Shown: positions 8,871 through 17,183 of the stretch, piece by piece | Layout: the number at the start of each line of letters is the position of its first letter | Position numbering within the stretch: position 1 is the stretch's first letter | Source of the DNA: Actinacidiphila sp965342175 | Lineage (GTDB): Bacteria > Actinomycetota > Actinomycetes > Streptomycetales > Streptomycetaceae | Direction of reading: 5' to 3' | Assembly: GCF_965342175.1 (NCBI RefSeq) | Contig: NZ_CBDRBL010000027.1 | Location: forward strand, 12,823-76,822 | Length of the DNA stretch: 64,000 nucleotides | Translations under genes and position numbers: made by a program | The notes under the pieces: model-generated | What the model was told of the DNA's origin: nothing | What the model saw: only the letters and a program-made list of their open reading frames with translations | Databases searched by the model: none

Positions 8871-9264
8871 TTCCGCGCGACGGCCGTGACCGGCCGCGGA
8901 CGGGGCCTCCTCGGCCTCCTCCCCGTCCCGAGCCCGGGTCGTGCCCCCGTCGCGCTGCCGCCCCGTCGTCCCTCGTGGCGGCGGGTGCGGGCCGCTCCGA
9001 CATGCGGATGCCGCCCAAGTGACGTACGTTTTCCTGGTGAACGCAAAACTGAACAGGCCATGAATCCACATGGACGGTAGCCGGTCCCCTTTTTGTGAAC
9101 CGAATTGTGCCGGGACCTTTCTGAAGTCCCCCTGTGGACGCGCTGATGATGGAGCCCGTACCCCCTACCGCATTTTCGTGACAGGTACGGGCCTGCTCCG
9201 GAAATCCCGGAGCAGCGCATCACATGGACCATAGCCCGCCGAGGGGCAGGAAATGGAGCCACCC
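8871..9264 (+). promoter_or_regulatory. rppA upstream region with AT-richer core and two abutting hairpins
   Basis: About 390 bp without a gene. From about 9020 to 9260 the GC content falls visibly (runs such as CTTTTTTGTGAACCG and GTACGTTTTCC), which suits a promoter. Two inverted repeats abut exactly: GCCCGTACC (9154-9162) pairs with GGTACGGGC (9184-9192), and CTGCTCCGG (9193-9201) pairs with CCGGAGCAG (9207-9215). If transcription starts upstream of 9154, the rppA leader carries a double stem-loop ending 49 nt before the start codon. Confidence 0.55.
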
Positions 9265-10371
9265 ATGGCTGTTCTGTGCAAGCCGGTGATCTCGGTACCA
9301 GACAACGTTATCACCTGCGAACAAACGCTCGAGCTGGCACGGCGGCTGCACAAGGACCACCCCCAACTCGACCTGACCCTCCAGCTCATCGAGCACACGG
9401 GCGTTCGGAAGCGGCATCTGATCCAGCCGATCGAAGAGGTGCTCAAACATCCGGGCTTCGACGTACGCAGCCAGATCTACGAGGCGGAGTCGAAGGCACG
9501 GGTACCTGCCGTCATACGACGGGCCCTCGACGAGGCCGAGTTGGAACCCGACGAGATCGACCTCATCGTGTACGTCTCGTGCACCGGCTTCATGATGCCC
9601 TCACTGACCGCGTGGCTCATCAACAAGATGGGCTTCCGCCACGACACCCGTCAACTGCCGATCGCGCAGCTCGGCTGCGCGGCGGGCGGGGCCGCCATCA
9701 ACCGCGCCCACGACTTCTGCACGGCGTACCCCGAGGCCAACGTCCTCATCGTGGCATGCGAGTTCTGCTCGCTGTGCTACCAGCCCACGGACCTCAGCGT
9801 CGGAACTCTCCTGTCCAACGGCCTGTTCGGCGACGGCATCGCTGCCGCCGTCGTGCGCGGCAGCGGCGGCACCGGGATGCGGCTGGAGCGCAACGCCTCC
9901 TACCTCATCCCGAACACCGAGGAGTGGATCTCCTACGCGGTGCGCCAGACGGGCTTCCACTTCCAGCTCGACAAGCGGGTGCCCGGAACGATGGAGCCCC
10001 TGGCGCCGGTGCTGCGCCAGGTCGCCGAGGACCATTCCTGGAACGCCGCCAAGCTGGACTACTACATCATCCACGCCGGCGGTCCCCGGATCCTCGACGA
10101 CCTGTGCCGCTTCCTCGGCGTCCCGCCGGAGTCGTTCCGGTTCAGCCGGGCCACGCTGACCGAGTACGGCAACATCGCGAGCGCCGTCGTCCTCGACGCC
10201 CTGTACCGGATGTTCGAGGAGGGCTCCGCCCTCGACGGGCACCGCGGCATGCTGGCCGGCTTCGGCCCGGGCATCACCGCGGAGATGGTCCTCGGAACGT
10301 GGGTCACCGACGGGCTGGACTCCACGATGACGCCGCAGAACGCCTACGGGGAGTACGACGCCATCACCTGA
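9265..10371 (+). CDS. rppA: 1,3,6,8-tetrahydroxynaphthalene synthase (type III PKS)
   Basis: Condenses five malonyl-CoA to tetrahydroxynaphthalene, which oxidises to flaviolin and polymerises to melanin-like pigment. The 368 residues align closely with S. griseus RppA as I know it. The catalytic triad is Cys138 (QLGCAAGGAAINRA), His270 (IIHAGGPR) and Asn303 (EYGNIAS), at the same numbers as the characterised enzyme when the start is ATG 9265. That, with GGAG just upstream, is why the in-frame ATG at 9253 was rejected. The ends also agree: MAVLCKPVISVPDNVIT at the start and GFGPGITAEM near the end. The CYP158-like P450 lies just upstream on the same strand. Confidence 0.96.
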   Translation: MAVLCKPVISVPDNVITCEQTLELARRLHKDHPQLDLTLQLIEHTGVRKRHLIQPIEEVLKHPGFDVRSQIYEAESKARVPAVIRRALDEAELEPDEIDLIVYVSCTGFMMPSLTAWLINKMGFRHDTRQLPIAQLGCAAGGAAINRAHDFCTAYPEANVLIVACEFCSLCYQPTDLSVGTLLSNGLFGDGIAAAVVRGSGGTGMRLERNASYLIPNTEEWISYAVRQTGFHFQLDKRVPGTMEPLAPVLRQVAEDHSWNAAKLDYYIIHAGGPRILDDLCRFLGVPPESFRFSRATLTEYGNIASAVVLDALYRMFEEGSALDGHRGMLAGFGPGITAEMVLGTWVTDGLDSTMTPQNAYGEYDAIT

Positions 10372-10470
10372 CCAGGGTGGCGGTCCGGGCAGGCCGGTGG
10401 CGGGGACACCACGGTGTCACCGTCACCGCCGGCCCGCATCCGCCGCCGGGCGAGGCCCGTTCAGCCCTGT

Positions 10471-10498
10471 GACGCGGCGGCCGCGCGGCCGCCGCGTC
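10471..10498. terminator. Bidirectional terminator rppA / hydrolase
   Basis: Perfect 12-bp stem (GACGCGGCGGCC / GGCCGCCGCGTC) with loop GCGC, between the convergent rppA and alpha/beta-hydrolase genes. Confidence 0.85.
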
Positions 10499-10518
10499 GT
10501 CACCGTTCCCAGGGGCCG

Positions 10519-11430
10519 TCAGGCCGAGACCGTGCCCTGGTGGGCGCTCACGAAGCCCACCACGGCATCCGCGAAGCGCTCGGCCTCCTCGAGGTGACCG
10601 AAGTGACCGCTGTCCTCCAGCACGAGCAGCTCCGATCCGGGAATGAGCTTGTGCAGTTCGGTACCCCACCGCACACCGCAGATCACGTCGTGCCGGCCGG
10701 CCACCACCAGTGCCGGCACGGTGAGCGCCGACAACTGCTCGCTGTCGTCGAAGCCGCCACTGGGCTCCTGGTGCTCGTCCAGTCCCGAGATGTACGAACC
10801 CGTGACCGACGCGCGCAGGGCGGCGAACTCCTCCTCGCGGCCCCAGTAGTCGGCGAGGTAGGAGGGGAGCAGCCCCTTGAGCGCCGCCGTCATCTCCTCG
10901 TCGGTGGAGAGTGAGCCGACGGACTGCAGCGCGCCCAGGACCTCCGGCAGGTCGGGGCGGTGCGCGTTCTTCGCGGCGAAGGCCTGCACCTGGGCCATGA
11001 GCTCGGCGCCGAACTCGGGGCCGTTGGCCGGGGCGCTGTCGTACAGGACGATCCCGGCGACGCGCTCGGGCCGGTGGATGGCGTGGTACTGCACCACGAA
11101 CCCGCCGTGCGAGTGGCCCAGCAGGTGCACGCGCGGCACATCGAGGTGGTCGATCAACGCTTCGAGGAACCGGCTGTAGCGCTCCCGGCTGTAGCCGTGC
11201 GGGTGTGAGGGCAGACGGCCGGACGCGCCGGTGCCGACGGGCTCCGGGTAGACCATCGTGAGGTGCCGCTCGACCTCGGGCATGCGCATGTACTCCCAGA
11301 ACACGCCCGGCCCGCCCGAGTGCGCGATGCACACGGGGCCCGTGCCGTGGACGTGGTAGCTCTGGACGATCCCGTCCACCTCGAAGGAGTGGGCGCCGGG
11401 GGACAGGGGGTCGGTGACATCGTGGGACAT
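10519..11430 (-). CDS. Alpha/beta hydrolase (proline-iminopeptidase-like, S33 group)
   Basis: A 303-residue alpha/beta hydrolase. The oxyanion-hole segment HSGGPG (37-42) resembles the HGGPG of proline iminopeptidases. The nucleophile is Ser107 in LLGHSHGGFV, the acid is probably the Asp of AGRHDVICG, and the base is the His of LEDSGHFGHLEEAERF. There is no signal peptide. ATG 11430 follows TGGAG. It converges on rppA across a shared terminator, so a link to pigment synthesis is only positional. Substrate is unknown. Confidence 0.85.
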   Translation of the reverse strand: MSHDVTDPLSPGAHSFEVDGIVQSYHVHGTGPVCIAHSGGPGVFWEYMRMPEVERHLTMVYPEPVGTGASGRLPSHPHGYSRERYSRFLEALIDHLDVPRVHLLGHSHGGFVVQYHAIHRPERVAGIVLYDSAPANGPEFGAELMAQVQAFAAKNAHRPDLPEVLGALQSVGSLSTDEEMTAALKGLLPSYLADYWGREEEFAALRASVTGSYISGLDEHQEPSGGFDDSEQLSALTVPALVVAGRHDVICGVRWGTELHKLIPGSELLVLEDSGHFGHLEEAERFADAVVGFVSAHQGTVSA

Positions 11431-12243
11431 CGGTACTCCACAGCAATGAGCGGGTTTCTGGACACCGACATGACGCGGGGCGGGGCGGAAAGTTCGATCG
11501 ACCGCGTGTGACACCGATCACGCCCCTGCGGCGAGCGTGCTTTTGTTGCCGGCAGGGGCCGGCAACCCGGCAGGGTCGGCCTGCCCTCCCGGCGCGGAGA
11601 TGATCCGTGAGGCCCCTGCCGGGGAGCGCCGGCGCGTGCGACGGTCGACACGGAGGGAAAGGCCCGCTGAGGCAGGAAAGGAGCGCGGCCATGGGCGACC
11701 GGGCGGTGCTCTGGCGCCGGCGAGCCGCTGCGGCGGCGGTCCGGCGTCCTGGTGGCGTGGACGGGGCGGCGTCCCCGGGCGGCGCGGCACTCCGAGCTCC
11801 GGCCCGGCGAGGGCGCGGACACGGCGGCGGCCCGGCGTCCGGTGGACCGCGCCCGACGGCTCCCCCCGGACCGGGGAGGCCCACGTGGAGCCGGGCGGCC
11901 GCGCCGGCTCCCGCACGACCGTCCGGCCGGACGCCGAAGGCCGCCTGTCGGCAGAAGCGGTTCACCCCCGCGCAGGCCGCGGCCCAGGGCGTGGTCCGCG
12001 GCACGGTCGCGGCGGCGGACGCCTGTGCGCTCGTCCCCGCCGAACGCCGGGACGCCCGTCGCCGGATCGACCGACGCCGTGCCGGGGCGTGGAGTCGCGA
12101 GTGGGCGCGGACCCGGCCCCCTCGCGGGGCCGCCGCGGAGCTGAGGGTGCAGGCGCACCCGGATGGGCGTACGGGACCGGGATGTCGCGGCGCTCCCGGG
12201 TGAGGCTGGAAGCGGACGAGTGGCAGGGGGACGAGGAGGCTTC
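11431..12243. other. Gap upstream of first USP gene; one doubtful ORF
   Basis: About 810 bp. The first 260 bp show nothing recognisable. From 11691 there is one possible ORF, listed separately. Confidence 0.5.
11691..12203 (+). CDS. Doubtful hypothetical ORF, possibly a frame-damaged gene
   Basis: ATG 11691 has a good ribosome site (AAAGGAG, 10 nt upstream) and opens 170 codons. The first 80 are low-complexity Arg/Ala/Pro/Gly, as in shadow frames. From about codon 80 it looks more protein-like (KRFTPAQAAAQGVVRGTV, then AAADACALVPAERRDARR). One explanation is an indel that moved the true frame in the first half. No family is recognised. It ends 40 bp before the USP gene. It could be entirely non-coding. 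Confidence 0.25.
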   Translation: MGDRAVLWRRRAAAAAVRRPGGVDGAASPGGAALRAPARRGRGHGGGPASGGPRPTAPPGPGRPTWSRAAAPAPARPSGRTPKAACRQKRFTPAQAAAQGVVRGTVAAADACALVPAERRDARRRIDRRRAGAWSREWARTRPPRGAAAELRVQAHPDGRTGPGCRGAPG

Positions 12244-13131
12244 GTGAACGGCTTGGTGGTCGTGGGAGCGGACGGCTCGGCCTCGGGTCTCGCCGCCGTG
12301 GAGGCGGCGGCCAGGGAGGCCCAGTGGCGCGGCGCGGGACTCCGTGTGGTGCACGCCTTCTTGTGGCCCGCGTTGCACGTGCCCCTGGGGCCCTCGGAGC
12401 TCGGACCGCCCGAGGGAGGCCTGCGGAACGCCGCGCGGCGCTTGGTGGCGGAGGCCGTGGAACGCGCCAGGAGCACGGCGCCGGACATCGACGTCACCCA
12501 CGCCGTGGTGACGGGGGAGCCCCTCACGGTGCTGGAGGCCCAGTCGCGCACTGCGGAACTGGTGGTCGTGGGGTCCCGCGGCGTGGGTGGTTTCGTCGGC
12601 CTGCTGCTGGGCTCGACGGCCGTCCACCTCGCCGCGCACGGCCACTGCCCGGTGATGGTGGTGCGCGAGCCCGGAGGTGACGGACCGGTCCTGCTGGGCG
12701 TCGACGGTTCCCCGGCCGGGGCCGCCGCGGTCGACTTCGCCTTCGCCGAGGTCGAGTTGCGTGGCGCGGAACTCCTCGCCCTGCATGCCTGGACGCCCTG
12801 GAACACGCCGGTGCCCCCACCGCCGCCGGCTCCGGCCCTGCCCTACGCGGGCAAGCCCGGCGAACTGGCGGACACCGAGGAGTGCCTGGTGGCGGAGGCC
12901 ATTGCGGGACGGCGTGAGCGCCATCCCGGGGTGGTGGTCCGGACGAAGGCGGTACGCGGCAGAACGCGCGAGACCCTCATCGAGGCGAGCCGGACCGCCC
13001 AACTCCTCGTGGTCGGCGCACGGGGCCGAGGCGGCTTCACCGGACTGCTGCTCGGCTCCGTCAGCCAGGCGCTGCTCCACCACGCCCACTGCCCGGTCAC
13101 CGTGGTACGCGGCTCCGTCGCAGGGCGGTGA
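12244..13131 (+). CDS. Universal stress protein, tandem UspA domains
   Basis: A 295-residue protein with two UspA folds (about 3-142 and 148-290). Each has the ATP-binding signature: GSRGVGGFVGLLLGST followed by CPVMVV, and GARGRGGFTGLLLGSV followed by CPVTVV. GTG 12244 follows GAGGAGG at ideal spacing. Tandem USPs in actinobacteria are typically induced by hypoxia or stationary phase. It shares a neighbourhood with the second USP gene at 13703-14629. Confidence 0.92.
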   Translation: MNGLVVVGADGSASGLAAVEAAAREAQWRGAGLRVVHAFLWPALHVPLGPSELGPPEGGLRNAARRLVAEAVERARSTAPDIDVTHAVVTGEPLTVLEAQSRTAELVVVGSRGVGGFVGLLLGSTAVHLAAHGHCPVMVVREPGGDGPVLLGVDGSPAGAAAVDFAFAEVELRGAELLALHAWTPWNTPVPPPPPAPALPYAGKPGELADTEECLVAEAIAGRRERHPGVVVRTKAVRGRTRETLIEASRTAQLLVVGARGRGGFTGLLLGSVSQALLHHAHCPVTVVRGSVAGR

Positions 13132-13702
13132 CGGCGGAGCCCGCACCGCGCAGCGGGACCGGCCGGCGGGCCCCACCGGAACGCGGCGCGCGGGACTCCC
13201 CACACCTCGGTGCTGCGACCGGTATGACTGGCTTTGTCATGGAAGTCACGAGTGGGGATGGACGATCGGGAGGGAGCCGAACGGGGGTGTGCACCGCTGA
13301 CCGACGGCGGAAGGGCACCGGGGACACGCCCGGGCGGCGATCCGGACGCCGGCCTGATCCCACGGGCCGTCGTCCCGGCCGGAGGACGTCCCGACGTGGA
13401 GCCGGGCACTTCGCGGGCCATGGCGTACGCCTGGTGGGCGTGCGGGTGCGCGCAGCGGTGCCCGGCGGTGTCCGGCGGTGTCATGAGCGGCCACGGTTTG
13501 CCTGCGCCGAGGATGCGTCGCCCTCCGCCGCCGCGCGAGCCACCGCCCCGTAGGCTTGATCAGACGGCGTGCCCAGGGGCCTGCCGTCGCCCACGGACCG
13601 GCAGGCCCCTCGGCCTGCCCCGACGGCTCCGGCCAGGGGCCGCCGACGGGGCCGGGGGCGCGCACAGCCCATGCCTTCGCCCTGGTCGCCAGGAGGAACA
13701 CC
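13132..13702. other. Intergenic region between USP genes
   Basis: No supported gene. A short patch near 13223-13255 is less GC-rich and may hold a promoter. The hairpin at 13575-13610 is the only clear structure. Confidence 0.45.
13575..13610. terminator. Perfect 12-bp hairpin between USP genes
   Basis: AGGGGCCTGCCG pairs perfectly with CGGCAGGCCCCT across a 12-nt loop, 92 nt before the second USP start. It could end transcription from the first USP gene, or be a leader structure of the second. Confidence 0.6.
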
Positions 13703-14629
13703 ATGTCCCTTACGATCACCGCCGGTCTCGACGGATCGCCCGAGAGCCGGGCCGCCGCGGACTGGGCCGCCCGCGAGGCGCTCCGCCGCCGGCTGCCGTT
13801 GCGGCTCGTGCACGTCCAGGAAGGGCAGCAGTACAGCTCCGTCTACGCGCCGCTGGCCGGGATGGTGACAGCCGTGGACCCCGAGGCCCAGCGGCAGTGG
13901 GCCGAGTCCGTGGTGCGTGAGGCGGTCGCCGAACTCGCCGCGCACCACCCGGGCCTGGAGGTCTCCTCAGAGGTCGTGAGCGGACAGCCCGCGGCGGTCC
14001 TCGCGGCCGTCGCCGAGGAGTCGGAGCTGCTGGTGCTCGGCTCCCGCGGCCTCGGCGCCCTCGCCGGTTTCCTCGTCGGCTCCGTGGCCTCCGCGACCGT
14101 CGCCCAGGCCGTACGGCCGGTCGTGCTCGTACGGGCCGGTCAGAAGGGCGACGACGAGCACCGCCCGGACCTCGACGGGCTGGTCTCGCGGTACACGCCC
14201 TTCCGCGACGTGGTGCTCGGCCTCGACCTGGCCCGCCCGCACGACGACCTTCTGGCCTTCGCCTTCGAGGCCGCCGTGCTGCGCGGGAGCGCCCTGCGCG
14301 TCGTCCACGGCTGGAAGCTGCCCGCCTCATACGGCTACAACCCCGCCGCGCTCGCCCTCGACCTCGAGCACGAGCTGACCGGGGCCCAGGCGGACGCCCT
14401 GACGCAGGCGCTGGCGCCGTGGCGGGCCAGGTACCCCGCCGTCGAGGTCGTGGAGCTCTCCCTGGCCGGCGGGGCCGCGCACCACCTGGTCGAGGCGGCG
14501 GCGGACGCCTCTCTGATCGTCGTCGGCCGCCGTGTCCGGCACGCGGCCGCCGGGCCGCACATCGGCCCGGTGACGCACGCGGTGCTGCACCACGCCAAGG
14601 CGCCCGTTGGGGTCATCCCGCACGAGTGA
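13703..14629 (+). CDS. Universal stress protein, tandem UspA domains
   Basis: A 308-residue tandem UspA protein. The N-terminal domain (about 1-148) has a complete nucleotide signature, GSRGLGALAGFLVGSVAS. The C-terminal domain (about 165-305) has a degenerate one: VGRRVRHAAAGPHIGPVTH lacks the usual G-x2-G run, so only the first domain is likely to bind ATP. ATG 13703 follows AGGAGG. It is a diverged paralogue of the upstream USP. Confidence 0.92.
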   Translation: MSLTITAGLDGSPESRAAADWAAREALRRRLPLRLVHVQEGQQYSSVYAPLAGMVTAVDPEAQRQWAESVVREAVAELAAHHPGLEVSSEVVSGQPAAVLAAVAEESELLVLGSRGLGALAGFLVGSVASATVAQAVRPVVLVRAGQKGDDEHRPDLDGLVSRYTPFRDVVLGLDLARPHDDLLAFAFEAAVLRGSALRVVHGWKLPASYGYNPAALALDLEHELTGAQADALTQALAPWRARYPAVEVVELSLAGGAAHHLVEAAADASLIVVGRRVRHAAAGPHIGPVTHAVLHHAKAPVGVIPHE

Positions 14630-15125
14630 CCCGCGCGCGTGCTCAGGGGACGGGGCGTCCCTCCGTGCGCCACCCGCTGACGGTTCGTCGACCACGGACC
14701 CGGCGGCTCCGCGGAGCCGGTCGCCGGGCTGCCGCGGCCCGGCACGCGCGCAGCGACGCCGCTGGCCACCTCACCGCTGCCCGACCGGTCCTGGCCCAGC
14801 TGACGAAACGGTTCCGGCGCGGACCGGCGGCCCTGACCCGCACCGGCTCCTGTGGTGCCCCCACGCGTTCGTGACCGGGCCCTTCCAGCGGCATGGCGGC
14901 TGCCGTACTCGGTCGGCACGACCATCACCGACGCCATCCACCCCGCGGTACTGCCGGTCCCGGCCACCGCGTCGACACCGGCCGTACAACTCCGGGACGG
15001 TAGGTGGGCGTGCGGGTCGAACTGCGCCGCGAGCCGGTGTCGGTGACGCAGAGCCGCCGGGTTCGGTGGTGCGGTCCGCGGCGATGTTCGAGCCGTCGAC
15101 CCGGTTGCGCTCGACCCGCCCGTTG
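14630..15125. other. Intergenic, no feature recognised
   Basis: About 500 bp between a USP gene and the end of a small membrane protein gene. I see no convincing ORF, hairpin or promoter. Confidence 0.4.
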
Positions 15126-15401
15126 TCAGTCCAAGGGGGCGAACACCGTCGCGTACAGGATGACGAAACCCACGCAGACGAGCACCACGACGCCCAAGAA
15201 GATGAGCAACCCCATCGCCAGGCCGAGGGTGAGCCCCGGCCGCGGCTGCTGGGCGGTGGCCAGCTGGGGTCGGTCGGGCGCGTAGTGCTCGTCCTCGGAG
15301 GGAGACGCGTCGGGGTCATAGGCGTCGGCCCACTCCCCGCTCCAGCGCGCGAGGAAGGACCGCCAGTCGAAGTCGGTGTCCGTCACCCACGATCGTGACA
15401 T
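15126..15401 (-). CDS. Hypothetical single-pass membrane protein
   Basis: A 91-residue protein: an acidic N-terminal half (SWVTDTDFDWRSFLARWSGE, ADAYDPDASPSEDEHY), then one long hydrophobic segment at about 59-86 (LTLGLAMGLLIFLGVVVLVC) and a short end. The acidic cytoplasmic face plus one helix is typical of many small Streptomyces proteins of unknown role. No strong ribosome site precedes ATG 15401, so the start is uncertain. Codon use and the membrane segment support it as real. Confidence 0.6.
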   Translation of the reverse strand: MSRSWVTDTDFDWRSFLARWSGEWADAYDPDASPSEDEHYAPDRPQLATAQQPRPGLTLGLAMGLLIFLGVVVLVCVGFVILYATVFAPLD

Positions 15402-15685
15402 CGGGCACTGACATCGATGCTGACACCCGGGTTCCGGCGGTCGTGACTCGGGCACTGACCGGCACCCTGCCGGGCTGTCTTCGCGCTGTCCTGTCCGTCC
15501 GCCGGAGCTCGTTCCCATGGCTCTGGCCGGGCGGCACACGACCTGACAGAAAGCCCCGTCGCGGCCGTAGCGCGTACCGCAGGTCGAGCGGATCGTGTCC
15601 GCGTCAGGTACCTCGTCCTGGTGAGAAGCCCTCCCCATGCCCGCCACCGGCCCGACGGCGTCCGGAGGGACCGCCGCGTGAACGC

Positions 15686-16921
15686 TCACCGGTCTGCGCC
15701 CTCCGTCCCTCCCCGCGTCCCGGAGAACTCGGCACGCACCGCGTCCGTGTGCGCCCCAAGCGCCGGTACCGCCCCCATCGGCGCCTCCCGGCCGTGCACC
15801 GTCACCGGCGGCAGCAGCCCGCGCAGCGGTCCGGACGGCGTGTCGAACTCCCGCCACCTGTCGCGTGCTTCGAGCTGCGGATGGGCCGCGAACTCCGCGA
15901 CCGACCGCAGCCGCGCGTTCGCGATCCCGGCGCCGTCCAGACGCTCCAGGACCTCGTCCGCCGCGAAGCCGGCGAAATGCTCCTCGATGAGCGCGGTGAG
16001 CTCGTCGTCATGGACGTGGCGCAGCGGATTGTCCGCGAACCGCGGGTCGCGGACCAGATCGGGCCGCTCCAGGACCTTCTCGCACAGGGCGACCCAGTCC
16101 CGGTCGCTCTGCACGCAGACGAAGACCTCCCCGCCGTCCCCCGCGCGGTAAGGGCCGTACGGCGAGATCGAGGGATGCCGGGCCCCGCTTCGGGCCAGCG
16201 GCGCGCTCCCGTACAGGTCGTGGAAGAGCGGCTGTCCCAGCCACTCGCCGAGCGCGTCGAGCATCGCCACGTCGAAGGCGCTGCCCTCGCCGGTGCGCTC
16301 GCGCTCGTAGAGCGCGGTCAGGACACCGGTGTACGCGTACATCCCGGCCGCGATGTCCGCGACGGAGATCCCGGCCCGCGCCGGGCTCCGCGGCGTGCCG
16401 GTGAGCGACACCAGCCCCGACTCGCACTGCACCAGAAGGTCGAACGCCTTCTTCGCGGCGTAGGGGCCGTGGTCGCCGTAGCCCGACACTCCGCACCAGA
16501 TCAGCCGCGGATGCCGTGCGCGCAGCGCCGGCGCGCCCAGGCCCAGCCGCTCCGCCGCGCCGGGAACCAGGTTCTGCACGAAGACGTCGGCCTCGGCCAG
16601 GATCCGGTCGAGCAGCGCGCGGTCCGCGTCCTGCTTGAGGTCCAGCACCACGCTCTCCTTGCCGCGGTTGCACCAGACGAAGTACGCGGACTGCCCCCGG
16701 GCGGCCCGGTCGTACTCCCGCGCGAAGTCGCCGCCCGGTCGCTCGACTTTGATCACCCGGGCGCCGAGGTCCGCGAGCTGACGTGTGGCGAACGGTGCGG
16801 CGACGGCCTGCTCCAGCGAGACGACGGTGACCCCCTCCAGCGGCTGCCGCTGCGTCCGATGCCCTGACGGCCGCGGTGCGTGCTGTGGTGCGTGCTGTGA
16901 CTGCTGCCGGCGCTGCTGCAC
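15686..16921 (-). CDS. CaiB/BaiF family III CoA-transferase
   Basis: A 411-residue family III CoA-transferase, which moves CoA between carboxylic acids. The N-terminal Rossmann part shows LEGVTVVSLEQAVAAPFATR and DLGARVIKVERPGGDFAREY. The catalytic aspartate is Asp189 in GISVADIAAGMYAYTGVLTA, and the block NRGKESVVLDLK is diagnostic. Start GTG 16921 follows AAGGAG. Upstream residues QQRRQQSQHAPQHAPRPSGH are probably an unstructured extension, so a later start is possible. Substrate is unknown. It is divergent from the MFS gene across 262 bp. Confidence 0.9.
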   Translation of the reverse strand: MQQRRQQSQHAPQHAPRPSGHRTQRQPLEGVTVVSLEQAVAAPFATRQLADLGARVIKVERPGGDFAREYDRAARGQSAYFVWCNRGKESVVLDLKQDADRALLDRILAEADVFVQNLVPGAAERLGLGAPALRARHPRLIWCGVSGYGDHGPYAAKKAFDLLVQCESGLVSLTGTPRSPARAGISVADIAAGMYAYTGVLTALYERERTGEGSAFDVAMLDALGEWLGQPLFHDLYGSAPLARSGARHPSISPYGPYRAGDGGEVFVCVQSDRDWVALCEKVLERPDLVRDPRFADNPLRHVHDDELTALIEEHFAGFAADEVLERLDGAGIANARLRSVAEFAAHPQLEARDRWREFDTPSGPLRGLLPPVTVHGREAPMGAVPALGAHTDAVRAEFSGTRGGTEGADR

Positions 16922-17127
16922 GGTCGCGCTCCTTCTCTGCGTTCGTCGGGAAACACCTCGGGTCCACGGCTGCGCCCGCCCCGGCGCCGGACCACCGGCA
17001 CGGCCCGGTGGGACGAGGCCACGTCGCACGCCACGTGGCCCGTGGACGCAACCCACCCCTCCCGGGCCACACAGCGGGCCGCGCCCCGCGCCCACGCCTC
17101 ACCGCGCCGCGGCACGAACCGGACTGC

Positions 17128-17183
17128 TAGAATCATCGCGTTGGCCTTCGGCGCCCCAAAGGGTGCGCGCGGAGGCTTTTTTC
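17128..17183 (+). promoter_or_regulatory. Candidate -10 and leader hairpin before MFS gene
   Basis: TAGAAT at 17128-17133 is a good -10 hexamer, but no clear -35 precedes it. The following leader can fold imperfectly (GCCTTCGGCGCCC against GGGTGCGCGCGGAGGC) and runs into TTTTTT at 17177-17182, directly after the GGAGG ribosome site. A fold would bury the ribosome site, so translational or attenuation control is possible. Confidence 0.35.

Noticed and set aside
9253..9264. Alternative rppA start at ATG 9253
   Set aside because: It adds MEPP before the conserved MAVLCKP start and shifts the catalytic residues away from the numbers known in RppA. The GGAG site fits ATG 9265.
14630..15125. Several 60-260 codon open frames in the gap after the second USP gene
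   Set aside because: Arg/Pro/Ala-rich composition, no ribosome sites, no family resemblance.
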